From Dyella jiangningensis (lineage in GTDB: Bacteria; Pseudomonadota; Gammaproteobacteria; Xanthomonadales; Rhodanobacteraceae): a stretch of DNA of 64,000 bases. Each line of letters starts with the position of its first letter. The stretch's first letter is position 1. This document shows positions 43,929 through 52,968 of the stretch, in pieces. Position numbers and translations under genes: made by a program. Where the stretch lies: positions 558,001 to 622,000 of the forward strand of contig NZ_NFZS01000001.1 of the NCBI RefSeq assembly GCF_003264855.1, in the 5' to 3' direction. The notes under the pieces were generated by a model. That model saw only the letters and a list, made by a program, of their open reading frames with translations. It ran no database searches and was not told the DNA's origin.

Positions 43929-44539
43929 GCGTGGGCTTCTCCATCCTCGCCGGTGGCGTGGCAGTCGATCAGTTCGCGGTCGGTGGCGATGAAATCCAGC
44001 GGCACGTCCCAAGGCTCCTCGGCGATTTCCGGCAGCTCCTGGAAGCCATAGGCAACACCCACCAGCAAGGGCTCGGTCGGGCGGACCTGCTCGTTGAGAA
44101 AGGCGAAGGCGCGATCGTAGTAACCGCCGCCCGTGCCCAGGCGGTTGCCGCGGCGGTCGAAGGCCAGCAGCGGTACCAGCACCAGATCGAGCTGGAACGG
44201 CTCCAGCAATTCGCGGGGCGATGCCGGTTCAGGAATGCCGTGGCGGTTGGGCTGTACGTCCTCGCCCGATTGCCAGGGAGCGAAGCGCAGCTGGCGGTTG
44301 GGACCGATCACCGGCAGCAGGAACTGCTGGCCGCGCGTGGCCAGGGGTGGGATGACCAGGTTCAGCGGCAACTCGCCGTCGCAGGCCCAATAGCCGGCCA
44401 CGCGAGCGTCGGTAAGGTACTCGGGCAGCTGTTCGAGGCTACGGCGCAGGCCCTGTGCGGCGGCGATGCGCTGCGGCGGCGTCAGGGCGCGGCGCTGTTC
44501 GGCCAGTTGCCGGCGTAGTTCGCGTCGCTGGGCGTCCAC
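43925..44539 (-). CDS. fau: 5-formyltetrahydrofolate cyclo-ligase
   Basis: 204 aa. Converts 5-formyl-THF to 5,10-methenyl-THF with ATP. N-terminal RRELRRQLAEQRRAL, and the ATP/substrate loop GNRLGTGGGYYDR near residue 140. GTG 44539 has GGAG eight bases upstream; the longer frame to 44596 has none. Located directly behind 6S RNA, the classical ssrS-fau (ygfA) order of gammaproteobacteria. Confidence 0.94.
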   Translation of the reverse strand: MDAQRRELRRQLAEQRRALTPPQRIAAAQGLRRSLEQLPEYLTDARVAGYWACDGELPLNLVIPPLATRGQQFLLPVIGPNRQLRFAPWQSGEDVQPNRHGIPEPASPRELLEPFQLDLVLVPLLAFDRRGNRLGTGGGYYDRAFAFLNEQVRPTEPLLVGVAYGFQELPEIAEEPWDVPLDFIATDRELIDCHATGEDGEAHA

Positions 44540-44624
44540 GTTCGCGTCTCCTGCCAGTGCGGGCCCGCGGACGGCGCCCTGAACGCGCGGCGCCAATGGC
44601 GCCGTACGAGGGGAATGAGGTGGC

Positions 44625-44808
44625 GTTAACCGCGATGCCGCTGCCCACCGAACGACCTTGATCCACGATGGATCAGGTGGGAGGGCGACATGGTCTCAAG
44701 GCTTTCCGCACGCGGCGGACATGCACAACGACCGATGAAAAGCCGACCCGGGGCCGTATTTAGGAACAAGGCAAATGTAAGAGTGTGCTGGCGCACACCG
44801 CAGAAAAC
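44625..44808 (-). ncRNA. ssrS: 6S RNA
   Basis: Lies between zapA and fau on their strand, the classical ssrS position. Ends CTGCGGTG (44803-44796) and CATCGCGG (44637-44630) pair fully, as in the E. coli closing stem. The 3' half keeps the AAGCCTTGAGACCATGTCG block and a CCTTGATCC-type hairpin (CTTGATCCA / TGGATCAAG region) before GGCAGCGGCAT, and the middle can form the large open bubble that mimics a promoter. Estimated length about 184 nt; both ends are approximate. Confidence 0.85.
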
Positions 44809-44815
44809 GCCGTGC

Positions 44816-45139
44816 CTATTTTATGTGGGCGTCCAGTGCCGCTTCAAGCTTCTGTCGCAAAGCGGCCAGCCCGTCAGCCACGCCCTGGTCAGATCCGCCG
44901 TGCTGCTTGCGCAGGGCGAGGAATTCGTGCGTGACGCTGATGGCGGCCAGTACAGCCAGGCGGTCGAAGCCCGGCGCCTTGGCGTTGGCACGCAATTCGC
45001 GCATCTTGCGATCGAGGTAGGCGGCCGATTCCAGCAGGCCCTCGCGTTCTTCCGGCGCGCAGGCGATGAGGAATTCGCGATCGACCAGGCGCAGGGCGAC
45101 CGGTTCGCTGGCGGTGTTGCTCACGCTGCTTTCAGCCAT
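44816..45139 (-). CDS. zapA: cell division protein ZapA
   Basis: 107 aa. EPVALRLVDREFLIACAPEEREGLLESAAYLDRKMRELR is the ZapA head (residues 12-50), and a C-terminal helix forms the coiled coil. Stabilises FtsZ bundles at the division ring. Overlaps the upstream ZapB-like gene by eight bases and precedes 6S RNA. Confidence 0.94.
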   Translation of the reverse strand: MAESSVSNTASEPVALRLVDREFLIACAPEEREGLLESAAYLDRKMRELRANAKAPGFDRLAVLAAISVTHEFLALRKQHGGSDQGVADGLAALRQKLEAALDAHIK

Positions 45140-45371
45140 TGTTTTCGAGCGCCTTCAGTCGCTGGATCATCGCTTCGACGCGGCTGCGCGCCTGTTCGTT
45201 GCGCGCCATCAGGCCCGCGCGTTCACTCGCCAGTTGTTCCTGGCTGTGTCGCAGGCTGCGGTTTTCCTCGGTGAGACGGCGCACGGTGTCGAGCAGGCGA
45301 TCGACCTGTTCGCCGAGGGCAGTCAGCTCTCGTTTGACGGGGTCTGGCTTGACGGATTCAGGCGCGCTCAT
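45132..45371 (-). CDS. ZapB-like coiled-coil protein, TIGR02449 type
   Basis: 79 aa, nearly entirely a heptad-rich helix (ALGEQVDRLLDTVRRLTEENRSLRHSQEQL). Upstream of zapA in many gammaproteobacteria, where it is named TIGR02449. A partner of ZapA is likely but unproven here. Confidence 0.85.
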   Translation of the reverse strand: MSAPESVKPDPVKRELTALGEQVDRLLDTVRRLTEENRSLRHSQEQLASERAGLMARNEQARSRVEAMIQRLKALENNG

Positions 45372-45473
45372 GGGCCGGAACTATAGCAGGCCGTCCGGGC
45401 AAAACAGCAGGCTCCGCCACGTTCCCGGAGGCGGTGCATTAAACTGCCTGCTTGCCCTGAATGGAGTATGGCC

Positions 45474-46034
45474 ATGGCCGCCGATGAGCTGATTGGCTAC
45501 GACGAACTGGACGACACGGTGGTCCATCTGAAGCTGGCCGTCCCCGCCAGCGAGCTGCATGGCTCGCTGTGCGGCTTCCTGTCGGGCGGCGCCCGCGTCG
45601 GCAAGCAGTCGCTGATCGAGGCGCTGCACATGGACGCCGAGGTGACGCCCGCAGGCCGCGATCAGGCCCTGCTCGAGCGCTTGGTGGCCCAGAGCGAGGC
45701 GGAGCTGGCCGATCCCGAGCTCGGCTTCGAGCCCCTGCTGCCGGCCGACGATCGTCCGCTGTCCGAGCGGGCCGAGGCGCTGGTGGATTGGTGCCGCGGC
45801 TTCCTTGGTGGCTTCGGCCTGGCGGGTGCCGACGTCCATGGCAAGTTGTCCGAGGAGGCGCAGGAGATCCTGCGCGACCTGGCCACCATCGCCTCTTCCT
45901 CGTTCGACTTCGGCGACGAGGGCGAGGACGAGGACGCGCTGATCGAAGTGCATGAATTCGTGCGCATGGCCGCCATGCTGTTGTTCGCCGAATGTGCGAA
46001 GCGTCCGGCCATCCAGAACGACACGCTGCATTGA
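45474..46034 (+). CDS. UPF0149 (YgfB/YecA) family protein
   Basis: 186 aa. ASELHGSLCGFLSGGARVGKQSLIEAL at the front and VDWCRGFLGGFGLAG plus ALIEVHEFVRMAAMLLF at the back are the UPF0149 signature. In Pseudomonas, a YgfB relative represses ampDh3 and so affects beta-lactam resistance; whether this holds here is open. ATG 45474 is seven bases behind GGAG. Translationally coupled to pepP, as in E. coli ygfB-pepP. Confidence 0.92.
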   Translation: MAADELIGYDELDDTVVHLKLAVPASELHGSLCGFLSGGARVGKQSLIEALHMDAEVTPAGRDQALLERLVAQSEAELADPELGFEPLLPADDRPLSERAEALVDWCRGFLGGFGLAGADVHGKLSEEAQEILRDLATIASSSFDFGDEGEDEDALIEVHEFVRMAAMLLFAECAKRPAIQNDTLH

Positions 46035-47341
46035 GCATTTCGCCCGAGGAATACACGCGCCGCCGCCGCCAGCTGATGCGCATGGCCGGCGAGGACGCCG
46101 TGCTGCTGATCGCGGCCGCGCCCGAGCGCGTGCGCAATGCGGACGCGAACTGGCCGTATCGCCAGGATTCGGATCTGCACTATCTCTCGGGTTTTCCCGA
46201 GCCGGAGGCGGTGCTGGCCCTGCTGCCGGGACGCAAGCACGGGGAGGCCGTGCTGTTCTGTCGCGAACGCGACGAAGAACATGAGCGCTGGCACGGTGAG
46301 ACCATCGGCACCGATCGCGCCGTGAGCGAACACGGCATGGACGACGCGTTCCCGATCGACGACATCGACGACATCCTGCCCGGCATGATCGAGGGCAGGG
46401 CGCGCGTCTACTGCCATTTCGGCAGCGAACCCGAGTTCGATGCGCGTCTACTCGGCTGGATGCGCCGCCTGCGCCAGTTGCGCGGCGGTGGCGTGGTGCC
46501 GAAGGAATTCGTTGCATTGGGGCATCTGCTGCACGACCTGCGCCTGTACAAGTCGCGCGGCGAACTGAAGTTGATGAAAACCTCCGCGTCGATCGCGGCC
46601 GAAGCGCATCTTGCGGCCATGCATGCCGCCGTGGCCGGGCGTCATGAATACGAAGTGGAGGCGGAGATCCTGCGCGTGATGCGCAGCCAAGGCGCGGTGC
46701 CGGCGTTCCCACCGATCGTGGCCAGCGGACACAACGCCTGCGTGATGCACTACACCGCCAATCGCGCCGTGCTACGCGACGGCGACCTGCTGCTGGTCGA
46801 CGCGGGTGCGGAAATGGACTGCTATGCGTCCGATATCACGCGCACCTTCCCCGTCAGCGGCCGCTACACCCGCGAGCAGCGCGCGCTGTATGAAGTGGTG
46901 CACGCCGCGCAGCTGGCGGCCATCGACGAAGTGATGCCCGGTCGCGCGTTCAGCGCCGCGCACGAAGCCGCGGTGCGAGTGATTGCCGAAGGCCTGTGCG
47001 CGCTCGGACTGATCCAGGGCAGCGCCGACGATGCGATTGCCGAAGGCAGCTACAAACGCTTTTTTCCCGCCAAGACCGGCCACTGGCTGGGCCTGGACGT
47101 GCACGACGTGGGCGACTACCGCGTGGACGGCGAGCCGCGCATGCTCGAACCCGGCATGGTGGTGACGGTGGAGCCGGGCATCTATGTGCCCCCCGGCGAT
47201 GTCAGTGTGGCCGAGCGCTGGCGCGGCATCGGCATCCGCATCGAGGACGATGTGGCGGTGACGCGCGACGGCAACGACGTGCTGACGTCGGGCGTACCCA
47301 AGGACGCCGAAGAGATCGAGGCTTTGCTGGCCGCGCGCTGA
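46031..47341 (+). CDS. pepP: Xaa-Pro aminopeptidase P
   Basis: 436 aa. Pita-bread metallopeptidase with N-terminal domain about 1-170 (WPYRQDSDLHYLSGFPEPEAVL). The five metal ligands are visible: Asp in VDAGAEM, Asp in SDITRTFP, His in HWLGLDVHD, Glu in TVEPGIYV and Glu in RIEDDV. Removes N-terminal residues before proline. TTG 46031 overlaps the previous stop and yields the usual MSISPEEYTRRR start. Confidence 0.95.
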   Translation: MSISPEEYTRRRRQLMRMAGEDAVLLIAAAPERVRNADANWPYRQDSDLHYLSGFPEPEAVLALLPGRKHGEAVLFCRERDEEHERWHGETIGTDRAVSEHGMDDAFPIDDIDDILPGMIEGRARVYCHFGSEPEFDARLLGWMRRLRQLRGGGVVPKEFVALGHLLHDLRLYKSRGELKLMKTSASIAAEAHLAAMHAAVAGRHEYEVEAEILRVMRSQGAVPAFPPIVASGHNACVMHYTANRAVLRDGDLLLVDAGAEMDCYASDITRTFPVSGRYTREQRALYEVVHAAQLAAIDEVMPGRAFSAAHEAAVRVIAEGLCALGLIQGSADDAIAEGSYKRFFPAKTGHWLGLDVHDVGDYRVDGEPRMLEPGMVVTVEPGIYVPPGDVSVAERWRGIGIRIEDDVAVTRDGNDVLTSGVPKDAEEIEALLAAR

Positions 47342-47361
47342 GCCAACCGTTCGTCGTCATC

Positions 47362-47402
47362 GTGGGAGCGCACGCGCAGTCGCGCACAGAGTGCGCTCCT
47401 AC
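47362..47402. repeat. REP-like compact hairpin
   Basis: GTGGGAGCGCACGCGCAGTC and GCGCACAGAGTGCGCTCCTAC face each other in about 40 bases between pepP and cydX stops. Degenerate member of the window-wide family; could end both transcripts. Confidence 0.65.
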
Positions 47403-47414
47403 AAAGAAACTGGA

Positions 47415-47546
47415 TCATTTCGCCGGCGGACGCGGCTCCTTGCGCCGATGCGCCTCGTCGGTGGCGTGCACCTCGTACCACATCGCATTGAGGATGCCGA
47501 ACGCGCAGGCCAGGCCGAGGCCGAGGATCCAGGAGAAATACCACAT
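47415..47546 (-). CDS. cydX: cytochrome bd oxidase subunit CydX
   Basis: 43 aa. MWYFSWILGLGLACAFGILNAMWYE is the CydX/YbgT signature, a single membrane helix with the conserved W, and the tail EAHRRKEPRPPAK is charged. Needed for stability and activity of cytochrome bd. Located 15 bases downstream of cydB. Short enough to be missed by automated annotation. Confidence 0.93.
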   Translation of the reverse strand: MWYFSWILGLGLACAFGILNAMWYEVHATDEAHRRKEPRPPAK

Positions 47547-47561
47547 GGCGTCGTTCCTCTC

Positions 47562-48692
47562 TCAGTAGGTGTGGCCGGACTGGCGTACGTGTTCCAGCGT
47601 GACGCGGCCGCGCAGCACGCGATACACCCAGCTGGTGTAGATGATGATCAGCGGCAGGAAGATCAGCGTCATCGCGAGCATCAGGCCGAGCGTGCCGCGG
47701 CTCGATGAGGCATCCCACACGGTGAGGCTGGAACGCGGGTCGAGACTGGAAGGCAGCAGGAACGGAAACAGGGCGAAGCCGGCGGACAGGATGGTGCCGG
47801 CGACCATCGCGGTGCTTGCGATGAAGCAGCCGAGGTTTTTCTTGCCGACGCTCATCTGCACGCCGAGGGCGCCCAGCACGCCGAGCACGGGAGCGATCCA
47901 GAACCACGGATAGCGCATGTAGCTGGCGAACCAGCTGCTGCCGTGGGCCACTTCCTTGTGCAGCGGATTGGACACGCCATCGGTCACCACGGGGCCGACG
48001 ATGGCATAGCCTGCCACACCATAGGCCAGCCAGATGCCGGCCGCCACGTAGAACACCACATAGGCAAGCGTGGTCCAGCGGGCGACACGCACGGCGCGAT
48101 CGGCAACCACGTGATCCGCCTTGTACGCGGCCCAGCAGGCGCCGTGCGTGAGCAGCATGGTGAGCGAGACGAGGCCGGCGATCAGCGCGAATGGATGCAG
48201 CAGGTCGAAGAAACCGCCTTGCCAGGTCATGCGCAGGTTGTCGTCGAACTGGAACGGCACGCCGAGGAACAGGTTGCCGAACGCGACGCCGGACACCAGC
48301 ATCACGACGACGCCTGATGCGGTGAGCACCCAGTCCCATAGATTGCGCCAGCGCGCATCGTGGATCTTGCCGCGGAAGTTGAAGCCCACCGGCCGCATGA
48401 TGAAGGCGAGCAGCACCACGAAGATCGCCAGGTACATGCCCGAGAACGACACGGCGTAGAGTTGCGGCCATGCCGCGAACGCCGCGCCGCCGCCGAGCAC
48501 GAACCACACCTGGTTGCCTTCCCAGGTGGGCTCGATGGTTTCCAGCAGCACCAGGCGTTCGTCGTCGGTGCGCGACAGCACGCGCAGCAACGCGGCTATG
48601 CCGAAGTCGAAGCCGTCCATGACGGCGAAGCCGATCAGCAGCGTGCCGAGCAGCGCCCACCAGATCACCCGCAAGGTTTCGTAATCGAACAT
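47562..48692 (-). CDS. cydB: cytochrome bd ubiquinol oxidase subunit II
   Basis: 376 aa, nine membrane helices. DYETLRVIWWALLGTLLIGFAVMDGFDFG start and TIEPTWEGNQVWFVLGGGAAFAAWP are conserved. Partner of CydA. Between cydA (10 bases upstream) and cydX. Confidence 0.96.
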   Translation of the reverse strand: MFDYETLRVIWWALLGTLLIGFAVMDGFDFGIAALLRVLSRTDDERLVLLETIEPTWEGNQVWFVLGGGAAFAAWPQLYAVSFSGMYLAIFVVLLAFIMRPVGFNFRGKIHDARWRNLWDWVLTASGVVVMLVSGVAFGNLFLGVPFQFDDNLRMTWQGGFFDLLHPFALIAGLVSLTMLLTHGACWAAYKADHVVADRAVRVARWTTLAYVVFYVAAGIWLAYGVAGYAIVGPVVTDGVSNPLHKEVAHGSSWFASYMRYPWFWIAPVLGVLGALGVQMSVGKKNLGCFIASTAMVAGTILSAGFALFPFLLPSSLDPRSSLTVWDASSSRGTLGLMLAMTLIFLPLIIIYTSWVYRVLRGRVTLEHVRQSGHTY

Positions 48693-48702
48693 GGCGTACT
48701 CC

Positions 48703-50289
48703 TCAGACGCCCGCGTGCGCGGCGACGGTGGCGACGGGCGGTTCGGGCTCGACGGGTGGCCAAAGGCCCAGGCCCTCCGGTCCTTTCCTCGCGTACTTCA
48801 GCATCAGCGCCGCATCGACGATCGCCAGCGCGCTGTAGAACAACACGAAGCCGCCCAGCGAGGTCCATACCTGGCCGGTCGTCACGCTGGAAACACCCAG
48901 CGCCGTGGGAAGCACGCCTTCGATGGCCCAGGGCTGGCGCCCGTATTCGGCCACGATCCAGCCGAGCTCCGCCGCGAGCCAAGGCAGCGGCAGGCTCCAG
49001 AACGCGAGCTTCAACAGCCAGCGGCGCTTGTCGAGCTGGCGCTTGCTCGCCTGCCAGAACATGACGGCGAACAGCGCGATGAAATAGAAGCCGCATGCGA
49101 CCATGACGCGGAACGACCAGAACAGCACCGGCACATTCGGAATCGTGCTGTCGGCGGCCTTCTGGATGTCCGCCGGCGTGGCATGGCGTGGATCATCCAT
49201 GAAGCGCTTGAGCAGCAGCGCGTAGCCCATGTCCTTGTCGTGCGTGGCGAGGATGGCCTTGGCTTGTGCGTTGTTCTTGTCCTCACGCAGCACCAGCATG
49301 GCGTCGTAGGCGAGGATGCCGTCGTGGATGCGTCCCTTGGTGTCTTCCACCAGGTTCGCGATGCCGGGGATAGGCTTGTCGATCGAGCGTGTGCCGATCA
49401 GGCCCATCACCCAGGGAATGCGCAGGGCGTAATGCGTCGTGCGGTTCTCCACATCGGGAATGCCGAACAGGGTGAACGACGCCGGCGCGGGCTCGGTTTC
49501 CCACATGGCCTCGATGGCGGCCATCTTCATCTTCTGGTTCTCCGACACCGCGTAGCCGGATTCATCGCCCAGCACCACCACGGAGAGCGCAGCGGCCAGG
49601 CCGAAACTCGCGGCCACCGTCATCGAACGCTTGGCGAAATCCACGTTTCGGCCGCGCAGCAGGTACCAGGCACTGATCGAAAGCACGAACATCGAGCCGA
49701 GCACGTAGCCGGCGCTCACCGTGTGTACGAATTTGGCCTGCGCGACCGGGTTGAACATCACTTCGGCGAACGACGTGACCTCCATGCGCATGGTGTCGGC
49801 GTTGAACGCGGAGCCGACCGGGTTCTGCATCCAGCCGTTCGCGATAAGTATCCACAATGCCGAGAGGCTGGTCGCCAGCGCCAGGAACCAGGTCACCAGC
49901 AGGTGCGCCACGCGCGAGATACGGCTCCAGCCCATGAAGAACAGGCCGACCAGGGTGCCTTCGAGGAAGAACGCCATCAGGCCTTCGATCGCCAGCGGCG
50001 TGCCAAACACATCGCCCACGTAGTGCGCGTAGTACGCCCAGTTCATGCCGAACTGGAACTCCATGGTGACGCCGGTGGCGACGCCCATCGCGAAGTTGAT
50101 GCCGAACAGCACGCCCCAGAACTGCACCATGCGTTTCCAGACTTCGCGCCCGGTCATCACGTAGACGCTCTCCATGATGGCGAGAATCCACACCAACCCC
50201 AGCGTGAGCGGCACGAACAGGAAGTGGTAGAGCGCCGTGAGCGCGAACTGCATGCGCGAAAGCGTAACGACCTCGGGATCGATGATCAT
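48703..50289 (-). CDS. cydA: cytochrome bd ubiquinol oxidase subunit I
   Basis: 528 aa. Contains the heme-ligand region (SRMQFALTALYHFLFVPLTLG), GNAWAYYAHYV-like helices, MEFQFGMNW and the GRQPWAIEGVLPT quinol-site motif. Reduces oxygen to water with quinol; high-affinity terminal oxidase for low oxygen. ATG 50289 overlaps the CydP stop. Confidence 0.97.
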   Translation of the reverse strand: MIIDPEVVTLSRMQFALTALYHFLFVPLTLGLVWILAIMESVYVMTGREVWKRMVQFWGVLFGINFAMGVATGVTMEFQFGMNWAYYAHYVGDVFGTPLAIEGLMAFFLEGTLVGLFFMGWSRISRVAHLLVTWFLALATSLSALWILIANGWMQNPVGSAFNADTMRMEVTSFAEVMFNPVAQAKFVHTVSAGYVLGSMFVLSISAWYLLRGRNVDFAKRSMTVAASFGLAAALSVVVLGDESGYAVSENQKMKMAAIEAMWETEPAPASFTLFGIPDVENRTTHYALRIPWVMGLIGTRSIDKPIPGIANLVEDTKGRIHDGILAYDAMLVLREDKNNAQAKAILATHDKDMGYALLLKRFMDDPRHATPADIQKAADSTIPNVPVLFWSFRVMVACGFYFIALFAVMFWQASKRQLDKRRWLLKLAFWSLPLPWLAAELGWIVAEYGRQPWAIEGVLPTALGVSSVTTGQVWTSLGGFVLFYSALAIVDAALMLKYARKGPEGLGLWPPVEPEPPVATVAAHAGV

Positions 50290-50513
50290 GGGTGGTCCGT
50301 TGTCGAAGTGGATGGTGCAGACGCCGGCGCGAGCAGGCGCTCGATCGCGGCGGGTCGGGTGTCGGGGCGTTCGTACGAGGCCATCGCTACCCACCAGATG
50401 AGGGTGAGCAGCGCTATCTTGGCGAGAATGAGCAGGACCAGCTCGCGCCCCAGTCGGCGCAATGGTCGACGTGGCAACTCGACGCGGCTGGGGTTGATGT
50501 ACCGCATGGACAT
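50286..50513 (-). CDS. cydP: small cytochrome oxidase subunit CydP
   Basis: 75 aa from ATG 50513 (GAGG nine bases upstream); an ATG at 50507 would be two residues shorter. Single hydrophobic helix (LVLLILAKIALLTLIWWVAM) behind a basic start RPLRRLGRE. Upstream of cydA in this order in many xanthomonads, and named CydP. Overlap ATGA with cydA. Role is by association with the oxidase. Confidence 0.85.
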   Translation of the reverse strand: MSMRYINPSRVELPRRPLRRLGRELVLLILAKIALLTLIWWVAMASYERPDTRPAAIERLLAPASAPSTSTTDHP

Positions 50514-50605
50514 GCCAACAGCCTCTTGCTGTGTCGGAGCGAGCATACGCAACCGATGTGAAGCTGTCGTGCGGAGGGTTGACGCAGCGGCGGAAGGACG
50601 CAGGC

Positions 50606-50632
50606 AAAAAAAGCGCAGCCGTGAGGCTGCGC
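50606..50632 (-). terminator. intrinsic terminator of pepQ
   Basis: Minus-strand GCGCAGCC / GGCTGCGC stem with a four-base loop, followed by seven T. It sits between pepQ and cydP, so the two minus-strand units are transcribed separately. Confidence 0.9.
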
Positions 50633-50669
50633 ATTCATGCAGGAGACTCGGCGCGGCCGTGCCGGTGGC

Positions 50670-51992
50670 TCAGGTCAACGCGAAGGCATCCCGCGTAAGG
50701 TTCTCCGGTGCGGCGTCGGTGCACACCACATCATCCTCGATGCGGATGCCGCCATAGGGCCGGAAAACGTCGACCTTCGCCCAGTCGATCTCGCTGGCCA
50801 CCGGCTTGGCGCGCAGTTCGTCCAGCAGCATGTCGATGAAGTAAAGGCCGGGCTCGATGGTGACCACCATGCCGGGTTCAAGCAAACGCGTCATGCGCAG
50901 GTACGGATGGCCTTGCGGCCGCGCGATGGTGCCGCCGCGCTCGTTTAGCTGGAAACCGGACACGTCATGCACCTGCAGGCCGATGGGATGGCCCAGGCCG
51001 TGCGGGAAGAACGCCGAGGTGACACCCGACGCCACCGCGCTTTCCGCGCTCATGCGCACGATGCCGTGCTCGCGAAGCACACCGGCCAGCACGTGGTGCG
51101 CATGGATGTGCAGTTCCGGATAGCTCTGCCCGGCACGTACCTTGGCGGCGAATCCCTGTTGCGCGGCATCGACGCTGTCGATCAGCGCCTGGAATTCGCT
51201 GTGTCCATGGGCGGCATACGTGCGCGTGATGTCGCTCGCATAGCCCGCTGCGCTCGCGCCGGCATCGATCAGGAAGGAGCGGCTCTGCGCCGGCGCCTTG
51301 CGGTCGAAATGCGTGTAATGCAGCACGGCGCCGTGCTCGTTGAGACCGACGATATTGGCGTAGGGCAGCTCGGCTTCCATCTGCCGGGCCGCGGCGAGAT
51401 AGGCCATCTGGATGCCGAACTCGCTCTCGCCGGCTCGGAACGCACGTTCGGCAGCGCGGTGTGCGCGCGTACCGATGCGGCTGGCTTCGCGCATCAGCTC
51501 CAATTCGTACGGCGTCTTGTACGACCGATGCCAGTGCAGGTAGTCGATCACCGCCTGCGGATTGTTGGCCTCGGCACCCGGCGCCGCCGGGCACTCGGGC
51601 CCCAGGATGGCGCGACGCTGGTCCGCGCCGGGCAGCAACGCCACCGCATCCGTGGCGTTGCGCACGATCTCGATATCGAAATGTTCGACCCAGTAGCCGC
51701 TCGGCGCCGCCGGCACCACGTGCCAGTAGTCCTTGGGCTGCAGGAAGATCAGCCTGGGTTTCTTGCCGGGCGTATGGACGATCCAGCTCCCCGGCGTGTC
51801 GGTGAGCGGCAGCCAGTGAAGGAAATGCGGATTGGCGACGAAGGGATAATCCTGGTCATCCAGGAATTTGCGCAGCGGCAGGCTGGCGGCAATCACCAGG
51901 TGATCGAACCCGCCGAGCGCAAGCGCCTTGTCGGCGCGGTCGCGCAGTGTGGCGAGGTGCTGGGTGTAGAGCGAGGCGAGGCGATCTTGCAT
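50670..51992 (-). CDS. pepQ: Xaa-Pro dipeptidase
   Basis: 440 aa. Ligands Asp/Asp in LIDAGASAAGYASDITRTY, His in GHPIGLQVHD, Glu in TIEPGLYF and Glu in RIEDDV. LYTQHLATLRDRADKAL at the start and SEIDWAKVDVFRPYGGIRIEDD are PepQ hallmarks. Hydrolyses X-Pro dipeptides and is also active on organophosphate triesters in relatives. The second proline-specific pita-bread enzyme in this window besides pepP. Confidence 0.95.
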   Translation of the reverse strand: MQDRLASLYTQHLATLRDRADKALALGGFDHLVIAASLPLRKFLDDQDYPFVANPHFLHWLPLTDTPGSWIVHTPGKKPRLIFLQPKDYWHVVPAAPSGYWVEHFDIEIVRNATDAVALLPGADQRRAILGPECPAAPGAEANNPQAVIDYLHWHRSYKTPYELELMREASRIGTRAHRAAERAFRAGESEFGIQMAYLAAARQMEAELPYANIVGLNEHGAVLHYTHFDRKAPAQSRSFLIDAGASAAGYASDITRTYAAHGHSEFQALIDSVDAAQQGFAAKVRAGQSYPELHIHAHHVLAGVLREHGIVRMSAESAVASGVTSAFFPHGLGHPIGLQVHDVSGFQLNERGGTIARPQGHPYLRMTRLLEPGMVVTIEPGLYFIDMLLDELRAKPVASEIDWAKVDVFRPYGGIRIEDDVVCTDAAPENLTRDAFALT

Positions 51993-52164
51993 GGGAGCTC
52001 CGGGTGGCTGCCGCGGAGTGGCGCGGCTGCGCAGGTAAGGGGTGTTACATGATGGCGCTTGGGGGGTGTGGGTGCCAGTCGTGGGGTCTTTGGCTCGTGT
52101 CGCTGGGCCTTTGAGGGGCGCGTGCTTTTCCCCGTGGGTCCTTCGCCTGGCGGCCCTCGCTCCC

Positions 52165-52250
52165 TGTAGGAGCGCACCCTGTGCGCGATTGACCCCGCCT
52201 CAGCTCGACGCGATCGCCGCTCTGTCTGTAGGAGCGCACCCAGTGCGCGA
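52165..52250. repeat. two direct REP-like copies
   Basis: TGTAGGAGCGCACCCTGTGC at 52165 and TGTAGGAGCGCACCCAGTGC at 52227, in the same orientation 62 bases apart. Confidence 0.8.
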
Positions 52251-52509
52251 CAGCCTTTCGCGCCGGTCTTCACGTTTGTCGCTCTTATGAGAGCGAACGA
52301 TGGCCTTCGGCAGCCGTGCTGCGGCGAGCCTGCCGCTTACGACTGAAGGGAGTCCCCGAGGGACGCAGCGGGCGTTTCGATCTCCTGCCGGCGACGCGAA
52401 GCTGGTCCCTATGGAGCGACGCGAAGCTAGTCCCTGTGGGAAGCTCGAGTCACCTTTCTTTTGCTGGCCCACGCACGCGTTCTTGGCGCGCGAACGGCGA
52501 AGCCGGCCC

Positions 52510-52564
52510 GCACGCGGAGAGGCGCCATGGATGGCGCCGGCTTTGAGGAGCGAGGAAGGGCGGA
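52510..52564. repeat. intergenic repeat element, copy A
   Basis: GCACGCGGAGAG, then GGCGCC-ATGGAT-GGCGCC palindrome, then GGCTTTGAGGAGCGAGGA. Copy B at 52814-52869 differs by compensatory changes that keep the hairpin, which argues for selection or transposition as a structured unit. Confidence 0.65.
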
Positions 52565-52813
52565 GGGCGGAACGCCCGGAGTCAAAGTCCCACGGGATTA
52601 GCTTCGCGTCAAAAGTAACCCAAAGTAGTGGCCTTCTAGAGCCAGGGCTCATAGCAGTACCTGGGATAGAAGCGTCGGATGACCGAGGCCGGCCAGGACA
52701 GGTTCGTTACTACCCCGAACGAAGCGGCTACACCGCAACGCGCCGGTGCGAAGAGGACTTAAAGCCGCTTTGTTTTGCGCGGCGATCCATCACTTCGCCC
52801 TTCTCCCTCCGGG

Positions 52814-52869
52814 GCACGCGGGGAGCGGCCATGGATGGCCGCGGCTTCGAGGAGCGAGGAGAGGGCCGG
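52814..52869. repeat. intergenic repeat element, copy B
   Basis: Like copy A, with the stem changed to GCGGCC-ATGGAT-GGCCGC and GGCTTCGAGGAGCGAGGA behind. Same orientation, about 304 bases from copy A. Confidence 0.65.
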
Positions 52870-52968
52870 GAGAGTGGCGGGTGCTCGCGGAAGCATCGAA
52901 CGATACGCCTTTCCATGGCGCTACGAAGATCACCACGCCCCGCCCATCACACAAAAGCGATCAACCCC

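Larger units (their letters stand above)
52251..52968. other. repeat-rich gene-free stretch
   Basis: No convincing gene. Contains a tandem 25-base direct repeat at 52391 and 52416 (unit GCGACGCGAAGCTGGTCCCT plus five). An inverted relative lies near 52590-52615. A duplicated element (52510-52564 and 52814-52869) has its own palindrome GGCGCC-ATGGAT-GGCGCC or GCGGCC-ATGGAT-GGCCGC followed by GAGGAGCGAGGA. This is a mosaic of intergenic repeats rather than a decayed gene. Confidence 0.7.

Noticed and set aside
52391-52440. CRISPR-like direct repeat
   Set aside because: Only two adjacent copies with no spacer series and no cas genes; treated as a tandem repeat.
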